A DNA stretch of 15,892 nt from NCBI GenBank assembly GCA_022866015.1, contig JALHTX010000107.1:1-15892 (forward strand). The letters run 5' to 3'. The position numbers and the translations under genes are program-made. Below the pieces are notes generated by a model that ran no database searches, was not told the DNA's origin, and saw only the letters and a list, made by a program, of their open reading frames with translations. Source of the stretch: Thermoplasmatota archaeon. GTDB taxonomy: Archaea; Thermoplasmatota; E2; DHVEG-1. This document shows, one piece after another, positions 1-6,926 of the stretch (within the stretch, counting starts at the first letter, position 1; every line of letters starts with the position of its first letter).

Positions 1-619
1 CCTTAAAACTTGCCCCATAACCAACACTTGTTGGAACAGCAATCACTGGTTTTGATGTTAACCCACCTACGATACTAGCAAGTGCTCCTTCCATACCAGC
101 AATTACAATTATAACATTTGCATTAAAAATTTTTTCTTTTATATCAAATAATCTATGTAAACCTGCAACACCAACATCATATACCTTCTCAACCTTATTT
201 CCCATAAGCTCTGCTGTGACTACTGCTTCTTCAGCTACCGGAATATCAGATGTTCCAGCTGTGATAATTAGTATTTTTCCTTTTTTAAGTTTTATCGTTT
301 CTTTTCTTATAATTATCATCCTAGCTTCATTGTTATATTCTGATTGTGGAAACTTTTTTTTCACAGCTTCAAAGATTTTTTCATTTGCTTTTGTTGCAAG
401 AATATTATGATTCTCTTTGTTCATATTTTCAATAATTGTAAGTATCTGTGCTATTGTTTTTCCTTGACAAAAAATTGTTTCAGGAAAACCTTTTCTAAGT
501 TTTCTATGTGTATCGATTTTTGCAAAACCAAGATCTTCATATGGTAGTTTTTTAATTTTTTCTAAAATTTCCTTGAGACTGATTTTTCCATTTTTATAAT
601 CTATTAGCATTTTCTTCAT
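1..619 (-). CDS. larB: LarB, pyridinium-3,5-biscarboxylate mononucleotide synthase (3' end outside window)
   Basis: LarB carboxylates and hydrolyses nicotinate adenine dinucleotide, the first step of nickel-pincer nucleotide (NPN) synthesis. About 206 codons are visible from ATG at 619; the stop lies left of the window. The N-terminal part shows the family motif LPYEDLGFAKID (residues 25-36) followed by HRKLRKGFPE. The C-terminal part is the PurE-like domain, with GTSDIPVAEEA, YDVGVAGLHRL, IVIAGMEGALASIVGGL and PVIAVPTSVGYGASF at the left edge. A GGAG ribosome binding site (about 628-631) precedes the start. The gene follows larE by 21 bases on the same strand, so the two are probably co-transcribed. 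LarC, the nickel insertase, is not in the window. The partial length is due only to the window edge; the part seen is intact. Confidence 0.93.
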   Translation of the reverse strand, partial: MKKMLIDYKNGKISLKEILEKIKKLPYEDLGFAKIDTHRKLRKGFPETIFCQGKTIAQILTIIENMNKENHNILATKANEKIFEAVKKKFPQSEYNNEARMIIIRKETIKLKKGKILIITAGTSDIPVAEEAVVTAELMGNKVEKVYDVGVAGLHRLFDIKEKIFNANVIIVIAGMEGALASIVGGLTSKPVIAVPTSVGYGASFK

Positions 620-640
620 AAAACATCTCCGAAAAACTAT

Positions 641-1462
641 TTAACTTGTGATATGTGACAAGTTTAGTACCTCATTCAAACTTCCGCTTCTAAATCCTTC
701 GATGTCAAGAGTGATATAAGTGAATCCCAATTTTTTCAAATGTTTAACAATTGTATCTGAGTTTTCTAAAATATGCAAGAAATCGTCTTTTTTAACTTCT
801 ATTCTTGCAATATCGTTATGAAAGCGTACGCGAAATTGTTTTATTCCAAGAGAACGTATGAAATCTTCTGCTTTTTCGATAGAATTTAATCTATTTTTGG
901 TTATTTTTATTCCATAGGGAAATCTTGATGCGAGACATGCAAAAGATGGGTTATCCCATGTTTCAAGCCCTATCTTTTTTGATAAATTTCTGATTTCCTG
1001 TTTAGTAAAACCGATATCCTTTAAAGGGTTAATTATTCCTAGTTCTTTTAGTGCTTTTAAACCTGGACGATAATCATAAGTATCATCAATTGTAGATCCA
1101 TCAAGAACATATGTTATATCATTTTTTGTAGCTATCTGTTTTATTTTTGTGAATAACTCTTTTTTACAATAATAACATCTATCTTTATTATTTTGAGAAA
1201 AATTTTTAATATCTGTTTCATTTGAATTAATCAGCATATGTTTTATGCCGATTTTTGCCGCAAGTTTCTTTGCTTGTTGCAACTCCCATTGAGGATGTGT
1301 TGCGGAAGCTGCTGTAATTGTAATTGCGTTTTTACCTAAAGCATCATAAGCAATTTTTGCTAAAAATGTACTATCTACACCTCCTGAAAAAGCAACAGCA
1401 ACTTTCTTCATTTCTTTAAGATTTTGATGTAATTTCTCCAATTTATTATAAGAATTTGACAT
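641..1462 (-). CDS. larE: LarE, ATP-dependent sacrificial sulfur transferase of NPN cofactor synthesis
   Basis: LarE adenylates the carboxylates of the LarB product and converts them to thiocarboxylates, giving the sulfur ligands for nickel. The 273-residue protein has a PP-loop ATP pyrophosphatase signature, SGGVDST (residues 26-32), a CYYC pair (C96, C99), and a single cysteine in NPSFACLASRFPYG (C176). C176 matches the position and context of the sacrificial cysteine of the Lactiplantibacillus plantarum enzyme. No extra cysteines surround C176, which suggests the sacrificial-sulfur type rather than the [4Fe-4S] type; that is inference. There is no clear ribosome binding site before ATG 1462; an AT-rich TATA-like stretch precedes it, so an own promoter and a very short leader are possible. 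An alternative start at Met18 is less likely because it would shorten the N-terminus. The gene lies 51 bases downstream of the winged-helix gene and is followed by larB. Confidence 0.93.
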   Translation of the reverse strand: MSNSYNKLEKLHQNLKEMKKVAVAFSGGVDSTFLAKIAYDALGKNAITITAASATHPQWELQQAKKLAAKIGIKHMLINSNETDIKNFSQNNKDRCYYCKKELFTKIKQIATKNDITYVLDGSTIDDTYDYRPGLKALKELGIINPLKDIGFTKQEIRNLSKKIGLETWDNPSFACLASRFPYGIKITKNRLNSIEKAEDFIRSLGIKQFRVRFHNDIARIEVKKDDFLHILENSDTIVKHLKKLGFTYITLDIEGFRSGSLNEVLNLSHITS

Positions 1463-1513
1463 TTTAGAAATATATTAAAAAATATTAAATATTTAATTGT
1501 TCCTGCTTTTGCA

Positions 1514-2404
1514 TTATTTTTCTTTATCTTTTTTATTAATAAAGTCGATGCCTGTCTCAGTAATTTCAATGGTATCAAAGCTTACAAACTGTAGCATCTC
1601 CATTTCTGCTAGTTTTTTTATCATATTATTGAGTTCATTGCGAGATATATTTAGCATGTGTTGTGCAGTTTCTGTATCCATGTCACGTTCAAGCATCATT
1701 TTCAATAGTTTGTATTCTTTTTCATAGAGTTGCATTTCTCGTTCGATTTCGTGTGGATCAATATCTATATATCCTGAGAGTTTTTCGACATGATTCTGGA
1801 TAATTCGCTCTAAATTTAATCTGTCAATAACCTTTCCTTCATTATCGTAAAGTGTACAATATTTATTTCCTGAATCATAACGCCAAGATGAAACACTATC
1901 CCAAGTATAACTAAGTAAATTATCTGGTTGTTTACTATCAAGCCTTCCAGTACTATCCATTTTTTGAATTTGTTTTTTGCGTTCCTGCCTGCGAAAAGCA
2001 TAATGTTGCTCGAGTTGAACTTGGTCAAGGTCAACATCTAATTTATTAATCATTCTAGTAATCTGCTCACCAATATGTTCTTTGAGTTCTGTTATAAAAT
2101 ATAATCCTGCCTCGTTTCCAACATCATTGTAAACCATACGAATAATTGCTTCTATTGCTTTACCAATTCGTTCAGGACTTACTGTATTTATTTCTGGTGA
2201 AACACTAACTTTAAAATCACTTTGTGAATTTTTTTTTGTTCCACCTATATCCACATATTTTAAAAAATCGTATTTTTTTTCCAATGTTTTAATTGACGAT
2301 CCTATTGTTTCATTAGCCAAAAGAATACTAGTTCGACGACTAGTAACAGTATGTAATGCTTTTAAGACTGACTCCAATAATATTGAGTTTTTCCAACTCT
2401 CCAT
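1514..2404 (-). CDS. unrecognised archaeal protein with C-terminal winged-helix domain
   Basis: I do not recognise the family of this 296-residue protein. Residues 1-60 look like a short alpha/beta start (ESVLKALHTVTSRRTSILLANET). Residues 75-145 are mostly helical and charged (SPERIGKAIEAIIRMVYNDVG, then a run rich in R, K, Q and E). Residues 165-215 contain aromatic beta-like sequence (YTWDSVSSWRYDSGNKYCTLYD). Residues 229-291 read as a winged helix: YKLLKMMLERDMDTETAQ, a turn, SRNELNNMIKKLAEMEML as the recognition-helix region, then a wing around FVSFDTIEITETG. There is no signal peptide or membrane segment, so it is probably cytosolic. A good GAGGAG ribosome binding site (2413-2420) fixes the start. 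It sits between dhs and larE on the same strand. DNA binding is inferred from the fold guess only; a protein-interaction role is possible. Confidence 0.75.
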   Translation of the reverse strand: MESWKNSILLESVLKALHTVTSRRTSILLANETIGSSIKTLEKKYDFLKYVDIGGTKKNSQSDFKVSVSPEINTVSPERIGKAIEAIIRMVYNDVGNEAGLYFITELKEHIGEQITRMINKLDVDLDQVQLEQHYAFRRQERKKQIQKMDSTGRLDSKQPDNLLSYTWDSVSSWRYDSGNKYCTLYDNEGKVIDRLNLERIIQNHVEKLSGYIDIDPHEIEREMQLYEKEYKLLKMMLERDMDTETAQHMLNISRNELNNMIKKLAEMEMLQFVSFDTIEITETGIDFINKKDKEK

Positions 2405-2473
2405 AATTAGCTACTCCTCTAAATCAAAACAAGTATGTTAATATAAAATAATCTATTAAAAATTTGCATTTAA

Positions 2474-2487
2474 TAAAAAAAGTTTTT
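2474..2487 (-). terminator. oligo-T terminator behind dhs
   Basis: Directly after the dhs stop codon the minus strand reads through a run of seven T (plus-strand A run 2475-2481), with a matching A run before it that could form a short AT hairpin. Archaeal RNA polymerase stops at oligo-T, so this may end or reduce dhs transcription before the winged-helix gene, which has its own TATA-like sequence near 2438-2448. Confidence 0.35.
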
Positions 2488-3504
<1,017 letters not shown>

Positions 3505-3549
3505 AAAACGATGTATTTAGCTATAGTTTTTTAGTTTTTCTGCAGTAAG

Positions 3550-3557
3550 CTTTAAAC
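3550..3557 (+). promoter_or_regulatory. TATA-like element for hypA
   Basis: CTTTAAAC lies about 31 bases before the hypA ATG. No Shine-Dalgarno sequence is present between it and the start, so transcription probably begins at or next to the ATG (leaderless mRNA). The 80-base gap 3505-3584 must also hold the dhs promoter on the other strand. Confidence 0.45.
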
Positions 3558-3584
3558 AAGACTTTCTTTTAACCATTTTTTAGT

Positions 3585-3998
3585 ATGCATGAATGGGCAC
3601 TAGCTGAATCAATTTTAACTGCAGCAGTTGAAGAATCTAAAAAAGAAAAAATAAAAAAAATTACAGAAATAACAATAGCACTAGGGGAACTTCAACAGAT
3701 TGAAAAAAATATTTTTAAATTTGCATTAGATGAAATAATAAAAGAACAAGGCCGAATTCTTAAAAATGTAAAAATTATAATCAAAACAGAAAAAAGTAAG
3801 CTTAAATGTAAAAACTGTGAAAACAGCTGGTCTTTTAATGAAATAAAGAAGAAAATCGATGAAGATGACTCGGAATCAATACATTTTATTCCTGAGACCG
3901 TTTTTGTTCACACGCGTTGCCCTAAATGTGGTAGCCCTGATTTTGAAATAACGACAGGTCGTGGGGTATCTATTACACAAATCAAAGGAGAAAAATAA
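3585..3998 (+). CDS. hypA: HypA, nickel chaperone for NiFe enzyme maturation
   Basis: HypA binds nickel and, with HypB, delivers it to the large subunit of NiFe hydrogenase or another nickel protein. The 137 residues begin MHEWALAES, with the N-terminal amine, His2 and Glu3 as the conserved nickel site. The zinc-binding loop is formed by C75-x2-C78 and C112-x2-C115. Between the pairs is a longer insert (SWSFNEIKKKIDEDDSESIHF) than in bacterial HypA, typical of the archaeal form. The C-terminus FEITTGRGVSITQI is canonical. Its stop codon overlaps the start of the next gene by one base (TAATG), so translation is probably coupled. A NiFe hydrogenase is not in the window, so the client is unknown. 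Confidence 0.95.
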   Translation: MHEWALAESILTAAVEESKKEKIKKITEITIALGELQQIEKNIFKFALDEIIKEQGRILKNVKIIIKTEKSKLKCKNCENSWSFNEIKKKIDEDDSESIHFIPETVFVHTRCPKCGSPDFEITTGRGVSITQIKGEK

Positions 3999-4621
3999 TG
4001 TTATCAGGTCTTGAAAATAAAAATATTAATCTAGATGTCTATGTAAAAAAAATATATGAAAAACCTGATTTAATAAATCAATATTTAAAAGGTCTCCTAT
4101 CTAAAAATGAAACTTATCGTTATAATTGTTTTAAGGTTTTATATGTAGTTTCTGAGAAGAAACCTAATTTGTTGTATCCACATTGGGATTTTTTTATAAA
4201 TCATCTCAAAAGTAATAATAACTATCATAAGATGTGTGCTGTTTTAATTATTGCGAATTTAATATCTGTTGATTCAGAAAATAGGTTTGAAAATGTTTTT
4301 GATGATTTTTTTGGGAATCTTAAAAGTAAAAAAACTATTGTACCAATCTATGTTGTTAAATCATCTGGCAAAATCATTAATTCCAAGCCATATCTTGAAG
4401 GAAAAATAATTGATTTATTACTTAATATTGAAAAAATTCATCTTGGTAAACAAATAGAGCTTGTTAAATCAGCAGTTATTGAATCATTCTCAGAGTTTTT
4501 TGAACATACTGAAAATAAAGAGGCAATTATTGATTTTGTCAAAAAACAACTTGATAGTAAAAGTCAGAAAACTAGGAAAACTGCAAAAGTATTTCTAGAC
4601 AGATGGGGAGAAATCGATTAA
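3998..4621 (+). CDS. HEAT/ARM-like alpha-solenoid protein between hypA and hypB, function unknown
   Basis: The 207-residue protein is almost entirely helical by composition, with repeated helix pairs of about 35-40 residues: NETYRYNCFKVLYVVSEKKP (about 37-56), YHKMCAVLIIANLISVD (about 76-92), IVPIYVVKSSGKII (about 114-127), LVKSAVIESFSEFFEHTE (about 155-172), and SQKTRKTAKVFLDRWGE at the end. This pattern resembles HEAT or ARM repeats, which form protein-binding scaffolds. There is no catalytic motif, metal-binding cysteine cluster, signal peptide or membrane segment. An AAGGAG site (3984-3989) inside the hypA end precedes the ATG, and the start overlaps the hypA stop by one base. It ends 1 base before the hypB start. 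Location suggests a role as an adaptor for HypA/HypB or for their client; that is inference from position only. Confidence 0.85.
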   Translation: MLSGLENKNINLDVYVKKIYEKPDLINQYLKGLLSKNETYRYNCFKVLYVVSEKKPNLLYPHWDFFINHLKSNNNYHKMCAVLIIANLISVDSENRFENVFDDFFGNLKSKKTIVPIYVVKSSGKIINSKPYLEGKIIDLLLNIEKIHLGKQIELVKSAVIESFSEFFEHTENKEAIIDFVKKQLDSKSQKTRKTAKVFLDRWGEID

Positions 4622-4622
4622 G

Positions 4623-5348
4623 ATGGAAGTTAGAACTAGTGTAATCGATAAAAGACTTGACAAAATAAAACGCATTATTTCAATTGCAAGTGGCAAAGGT
4701 GGTGTTGGTAAAAGTCTTGTTGCAACTAGTTTTGCATTGATTCTTTCAAAAAAAGGATACAAAGTAGGTCTTCTTGATTTAGATATATGTGGTCCTTCTT
4801 CTCATATAATACTTGGGATAAATGATTTTAGTTTTCCTAAAGAAGAAAAAGGGATTATTCCACATAAATTTTCTGGTATTAAATTTATGAGTATTGTTTA
4901 TTTTTCACAGGATAAACCTGCACCTCTTCGTGGAACAGATATAACAAATGTAATCTTAGAGCTTCTTGCTATTACTTTATGGGGAGAATTAGATTATCTT
5001 ATTATTGATATGCCACCAGGTATTGGCGATGAAACACTTGATGTTATTCATCTTATTAAAAAATCTGAGTTTGTTGTCGTAAGTACTCCTTCCAAGGTTG
5101 CTCTTGGTGCAGTTGATAAACTTTTAAATATTTTAAAAGAACTAAAACTTCCTGTTTTAGGTATTGTTGAGAATATGAAAATTAATGATATAACGTTAAT
5201 TCAAGATTATGCAAAAGGAAAAGATTTCAATTATCTTGGTAGTATTTCTTATGATTTAGATCTTGAATGTTCAATTGGTTTTCCTGATAAACTTATGAAT
5301 TCTTGTTTTATGAATGATTTTGAAAAAGTTGTTAAAAAAATAATATGA
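4623..5348 (+). CDS. hypB: archaeal HypB, Mrp/MinD-type ATPase for nickel delivery
   Basis: In Thermococcus the HypB partner of HypA is an Mrp/MinD-family ATPase, unrelated to bacterial HypB GTPase; this protein resembles that type. The 241 residues contain a deviant Walker A, SGKGGVGKS (23-31, signature lysine K25), LLDLDICGPSSHIILG (50-65), GIKFMSIVYFSQDKPAPLRG (85-104), and Walker B region YLIIDMPPGIGDE (125-137). The phrase DKPAPLRG and the segments around it are close to what I recall of Thermococcus HypB. It lacks the CxxC that Fe-S carriers of the Mrp/Nbp35 group use near the C-terminus. It is the third gene of the hypA operon, one base after the solenoid gene. A general Mrp/NBP35 iron-sulfur role is the alternative, but the lack of CxxC and the hypA linkage argue for HypB. 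Confidence 0.85.
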   Translation: MEVRTSVIDKRLDKIKRIISIASGKGGVGKSLVATSFALILSKKGYKVGLLDLDICGPSSHIILGINDFSFPKEEKGIIPHKFSGIKFMSIVYFSQDKPAPLRGTDITNVILELLAITLWGELDYLIIDMPPGIGDETLDVIHLIKKSEFVVVSTPSKVALGAVDKLLNILKELKLPVLGIVENMKINDITLIQDYAKGKDFNYLGSISYDLDLECSIGFPDKLMNSCFMNDFEKVVKKII

Positions 5349-5401
5349 AAGGAGTATACATTTTACTTATAGAATTAAACAATAAAGTTTAGAGGTTTAG
5401 A

Positions 5402-5713
5402 ATGGTAGTCGCAATATATACAACAATTGATGACATTAATACTGCACGAAGAATAGCGCAAACCCTTACCGAAGAGCAACTTGTAGCATGTGTAAATATC
5501 ATACCAAATATTGAGTCTGTTTATCGTTGGAACGGAAAAATTGAAAATTCAAATGAAATAATTTTAATTGCAAAAACAGTTGATCAAAACGTTAAAAAAA
5601 CAATACAGCGAATTAAACAACTTCATAAATATGATATACCAGATATCATTGTTTTACCAGTTATAGGTGGGCTTAAAGACTATTTAGACTATATTAGCAT
5701 GGAAACATCATGA
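5402..5713 (+). CDS. cutA: CutA family protein
   Basis: CutA proteins are small, very stable trimers of PII-like fold; divalent-cation binding and tolerance have been proposed, but the role in archaea is not settled. The 103 residues show the family signature: YTTIDDINTARRIAQTL, LVACVNIIPNIESVYRWNGKI (31-51), EIILIAKT (53-60) and HKYDIPDIIVLPVIGGLKDYLDYI near the end. A GAGGT site (5392-5396) lies five bases before the ATG. A 53-base gap separates it from hypB, and its TGA overlaps the ATG of the next gene (ATGA), which implies translational coupling with the ThiI-like protein. Confidence 0.95.
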   Translation: MVVAIYTTIDDINTARRIAQTLTEEQLVACVNIIPNIESVYRWNGKIENSNEIILIAKTVDQNVKKTIQRIKQLHKYDIPDIIVLPVIGGLKDYLDYISMETS

Positions 5714-6339
5714 AAATAGTAAGTCTTCTCTCAAGTGGTATCGATTCGCCGGTTGCAACTTTTTTAATTTCAAAAAAGGTAGATGAATTAATATTTGTTC
5801 ATGCTGATATAATGCCTTTTTCTGATTCTAATGAAAGGGATAAGTTTTTAGAGTTAGCAAAATATCTTTCTAAAAAAATAAGCTGTCCAGTAATAGTAAT
5901 TATTTTAGATCATGGGAGCAATCTTTTAGAATACAAAAAAAATTGTGATGATAAGTTTACCTGTGTTTTCTGTAAACGGATGATGCTTAGATATGCTGAA
6001 AAAATCGTAGAATTATATGATGCAGATGCAATAGTAACAGGTGATAATCTTGGCCAAGTTGCATCTCAAACTCTTCAGAATATTAAAACAATTGAGGAGG
6101 CAGTAAAAATTCCTATTTTGCGTCCTTTGATTGGTTTTGATAAAGAGGAGATTATAAAAATTGCAAAGGAAATTGGAACTTATGAACTTTCTATTAAACC
6201 TTCTAGTGGCTGTAGCGCGGTTCCATATAAGCCTTCCACTATGGCTAAAATTGATAAAATTTTGAGTGAAGAAAAAAAGATAAATATTAAAAGATTACTT
6301 ACTATTTCAGTTAAAAATTTAGAGGTAGTATCTTTATAA
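5710..6339 (+). CDS. stand-alone ThiI-like PP-loop sulfurtransferase
   Basis: The 209 residues correspond to the ATP-pyrophosphatase domain of ThiI (tRNA 4-thiouridine synthase), without the N-terminal ferredoxin-like and THUMP domains and without a rhodanese domain. PP-loop: SSGIDSP (8-14). Further family motifs are TGDNLGQVASQTLQNI (110-125) and PILRPLIGFDKEEIIKIAKEIGTY. Three cysteines, C85 and C88 in CVFCKRMM and C168 in SSGCSAVP, are placed as in archaeal ThiI-type enzymes that bind an iron-sulfur cluster. It would activate a substrate by adenylation and insert sulfur; the substrate (tRNA uridine or another molecule) cannot be read from the sequence, and with no THUMP domain a different RNA-binding mode or a non-tRNA substrate is possible. 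Start overlaps the cutA stop. Confidence 0.85.
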   Translation: MKIVSLLSSGIDSPVATFLISKKVDELIFVHADIMPFSDSNERDKFLELAKYLSKKISCPVIVIILDHGSNLLEYKKNCDDKFTCVFCKRMMLRYAEKIVELYDADAIVTGDNLGQVASQTLQNIKTIEEAVKIPILRPLIGFDKEEIIKIAKEIGTYELSIKPSSGCSAVPYKPSTMAKIDKILSEEKKINIKRLLTISVKNLEVVSL

Positions 6340-6340
6340 T

Positions 6341-6357
6341 TTTGTTTTTATTTTTTG
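6341..6357 (+). terminator. oligo-T terminator after the ThiI-like gene
   Basis: Two base positions after the stop codon comes a 17-base stretch that is T except for one G, one A and one further G, with runs of three, five and six T. No stem is needed for archaeal termination. It separates the cutA/ThiI-like unit from the nrd promoter. Confidence 0.55.
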
Positions 6358-6370
6358 TAAAATGCAAACT

Positions 6371-6378
6371 TTTATATA
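6371..6378 (+). promoter_or_regulatory. upstream TATA-like element of the nrd operon
   Basis: TTTATATA at 6371-6378 is a good match to the archaeal TATA consensus. It would place a start near 6400, inside the first palindrome. A second TATA-like element (6411-6418, ATATATAA) lies between the palindromes and would start transcription near 6437-6440, just after the second. Either way the palindromes cover promoter or start-site DNA. Confidence 0.5.
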
Positions 6379-6388
6379 CCATTCAATC

Positions 6389-6435
6389 ATACTATATAAT
6401 GTAGGTTGGGATATATAAACTACAATGTGTTGTAT
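6389..6435 (+). promoter_or_regulatory. tandem NrdR-box-like operator
   Basis: Two 14-base palindromes, TACTATATAATGTA (6390-6403) and TACAATGTGTTGTA (6421-6434), agree at 10 of 14 positions and share TAC...TGTA ends. Their centres (6396.5 and 6427.5) are 31 bp apart, three helical turns. NrdR is known to bind tandem boxes of the form ACACWATATWTWGTGT with about this spacing upstream of ribonucleotide reductase genes. They flank or overlap the TATA-like element at 6411-6418, as expected for repression of the downstream nrdR-nrdD-nrdG operon by NrdR itself. Confidence 0.65.
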
Positions 6436-6460
6436 ATTATTGTTGTCAGGGGAGTATAGA

Positions 6461-6907
6461 ATGAAGTGTCCATATTGCCATCATATCGAGACCAAAGTCA
6501 CGGATTCCCGTGACACAGGGGTATTTACGATTAGACGTCGTCGAGAATGTCTAGATTGCGGCAAAAGATTCACGACATATGAATATGTCGAAATGCAACC
6601 ATTATATGTTGTTAAAAAAGATGGACGTAGAGAAAAATTTGATAGAAACAAAATCAAAAATGGTATACTAAAAGCCATTGAAAAAAGACCGGTAAACCAC
6701 TCACAAGTAGAAGAAATACTTGATAAAATAGAAGAAAAAATTAGAAGAAACGGATCTGAAGAAATCAACAGCAAAGATATAGGCGAATATGTAATGGATT
6801 CACTAAAAGAACTAGATCATGTTGCATACATACGATTTGCATCAGTCTACCGTAGCTTTACAGATGTTTCTTCTTTTGAAGAAGAGATTAAAAACCTAAC
6901 AAAATAA
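6461..6907 (+). CDS. nrdR: NrdR, ATP/dATP-sensing repressor of ribonucleotide reductase genes
   Basis: The start at 6461 gives 148 residues beginning MKCPYCHH, the normal NrdR start, behind a GGGGAG site (6449-6454). An upstream in-frame ATG at 6425 would add 12 residues and remove the leader, and is rejected. Zinc ribbon: C3, C6, C30, C33, with DSRDTG and RRRRECLDCGKRFTTYE. An ATP-cone follows (residues about 46-136), with VVKKDGRREKFDRNKI, ALEKRP-like AIEKRPV and VAYIRFASVYRSF. NrdR represses when its ATP-cone binds dATP. Two NrdR-box-like palindromes lie just upstream, so it likely represses itself and nrdD/nrdG. The family is mainly bacterial and known only in some archaea, so an old or recent transfer is likely. 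It precedes nrdD by 19 bases. Confidence 0.97.
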   Translation: MKCPYCHHIETKVTDSRDTGVFTIRRRRECLDCGKRFTTYEYVEMQPLYVVKKDGRREKFDRNKIKNGILKAIEKRPVNHSQVEEILDKIEEKIRRNGSEEINSKDIGEYVMDSLKELDHVAYIRFASVYRSFTDVSSFEEEIKNLTK

Positions 6908-6926
6908 AATTGAGGAGAGAAAAAAC

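Noticed and set aside
4623..5348. General Mrp/NBP35 iron-sulfur carrier in place of HypB
   Set aside because: No C-terminal CxxC for cluster binding, and close linkage to hypA with DKPAPLRG-type sequence as in Thermococcus HypB.
5345..5392. 15-codon reading frame overlapping the hypB stop (ATGA)
   Set aside because: Too short, no recognisable sequence, and it ends inside the cutA ribosome binding region; more likely leader DNA.
6425..6460. Upstream ATG start for NrdR
   Set aside because: It adds 12 residues absent from the family, overlaps the second palindrome, and has no ribosome binding site, whereas ATG 6461 has GGGGAG and gives the standard MKCPYC start.
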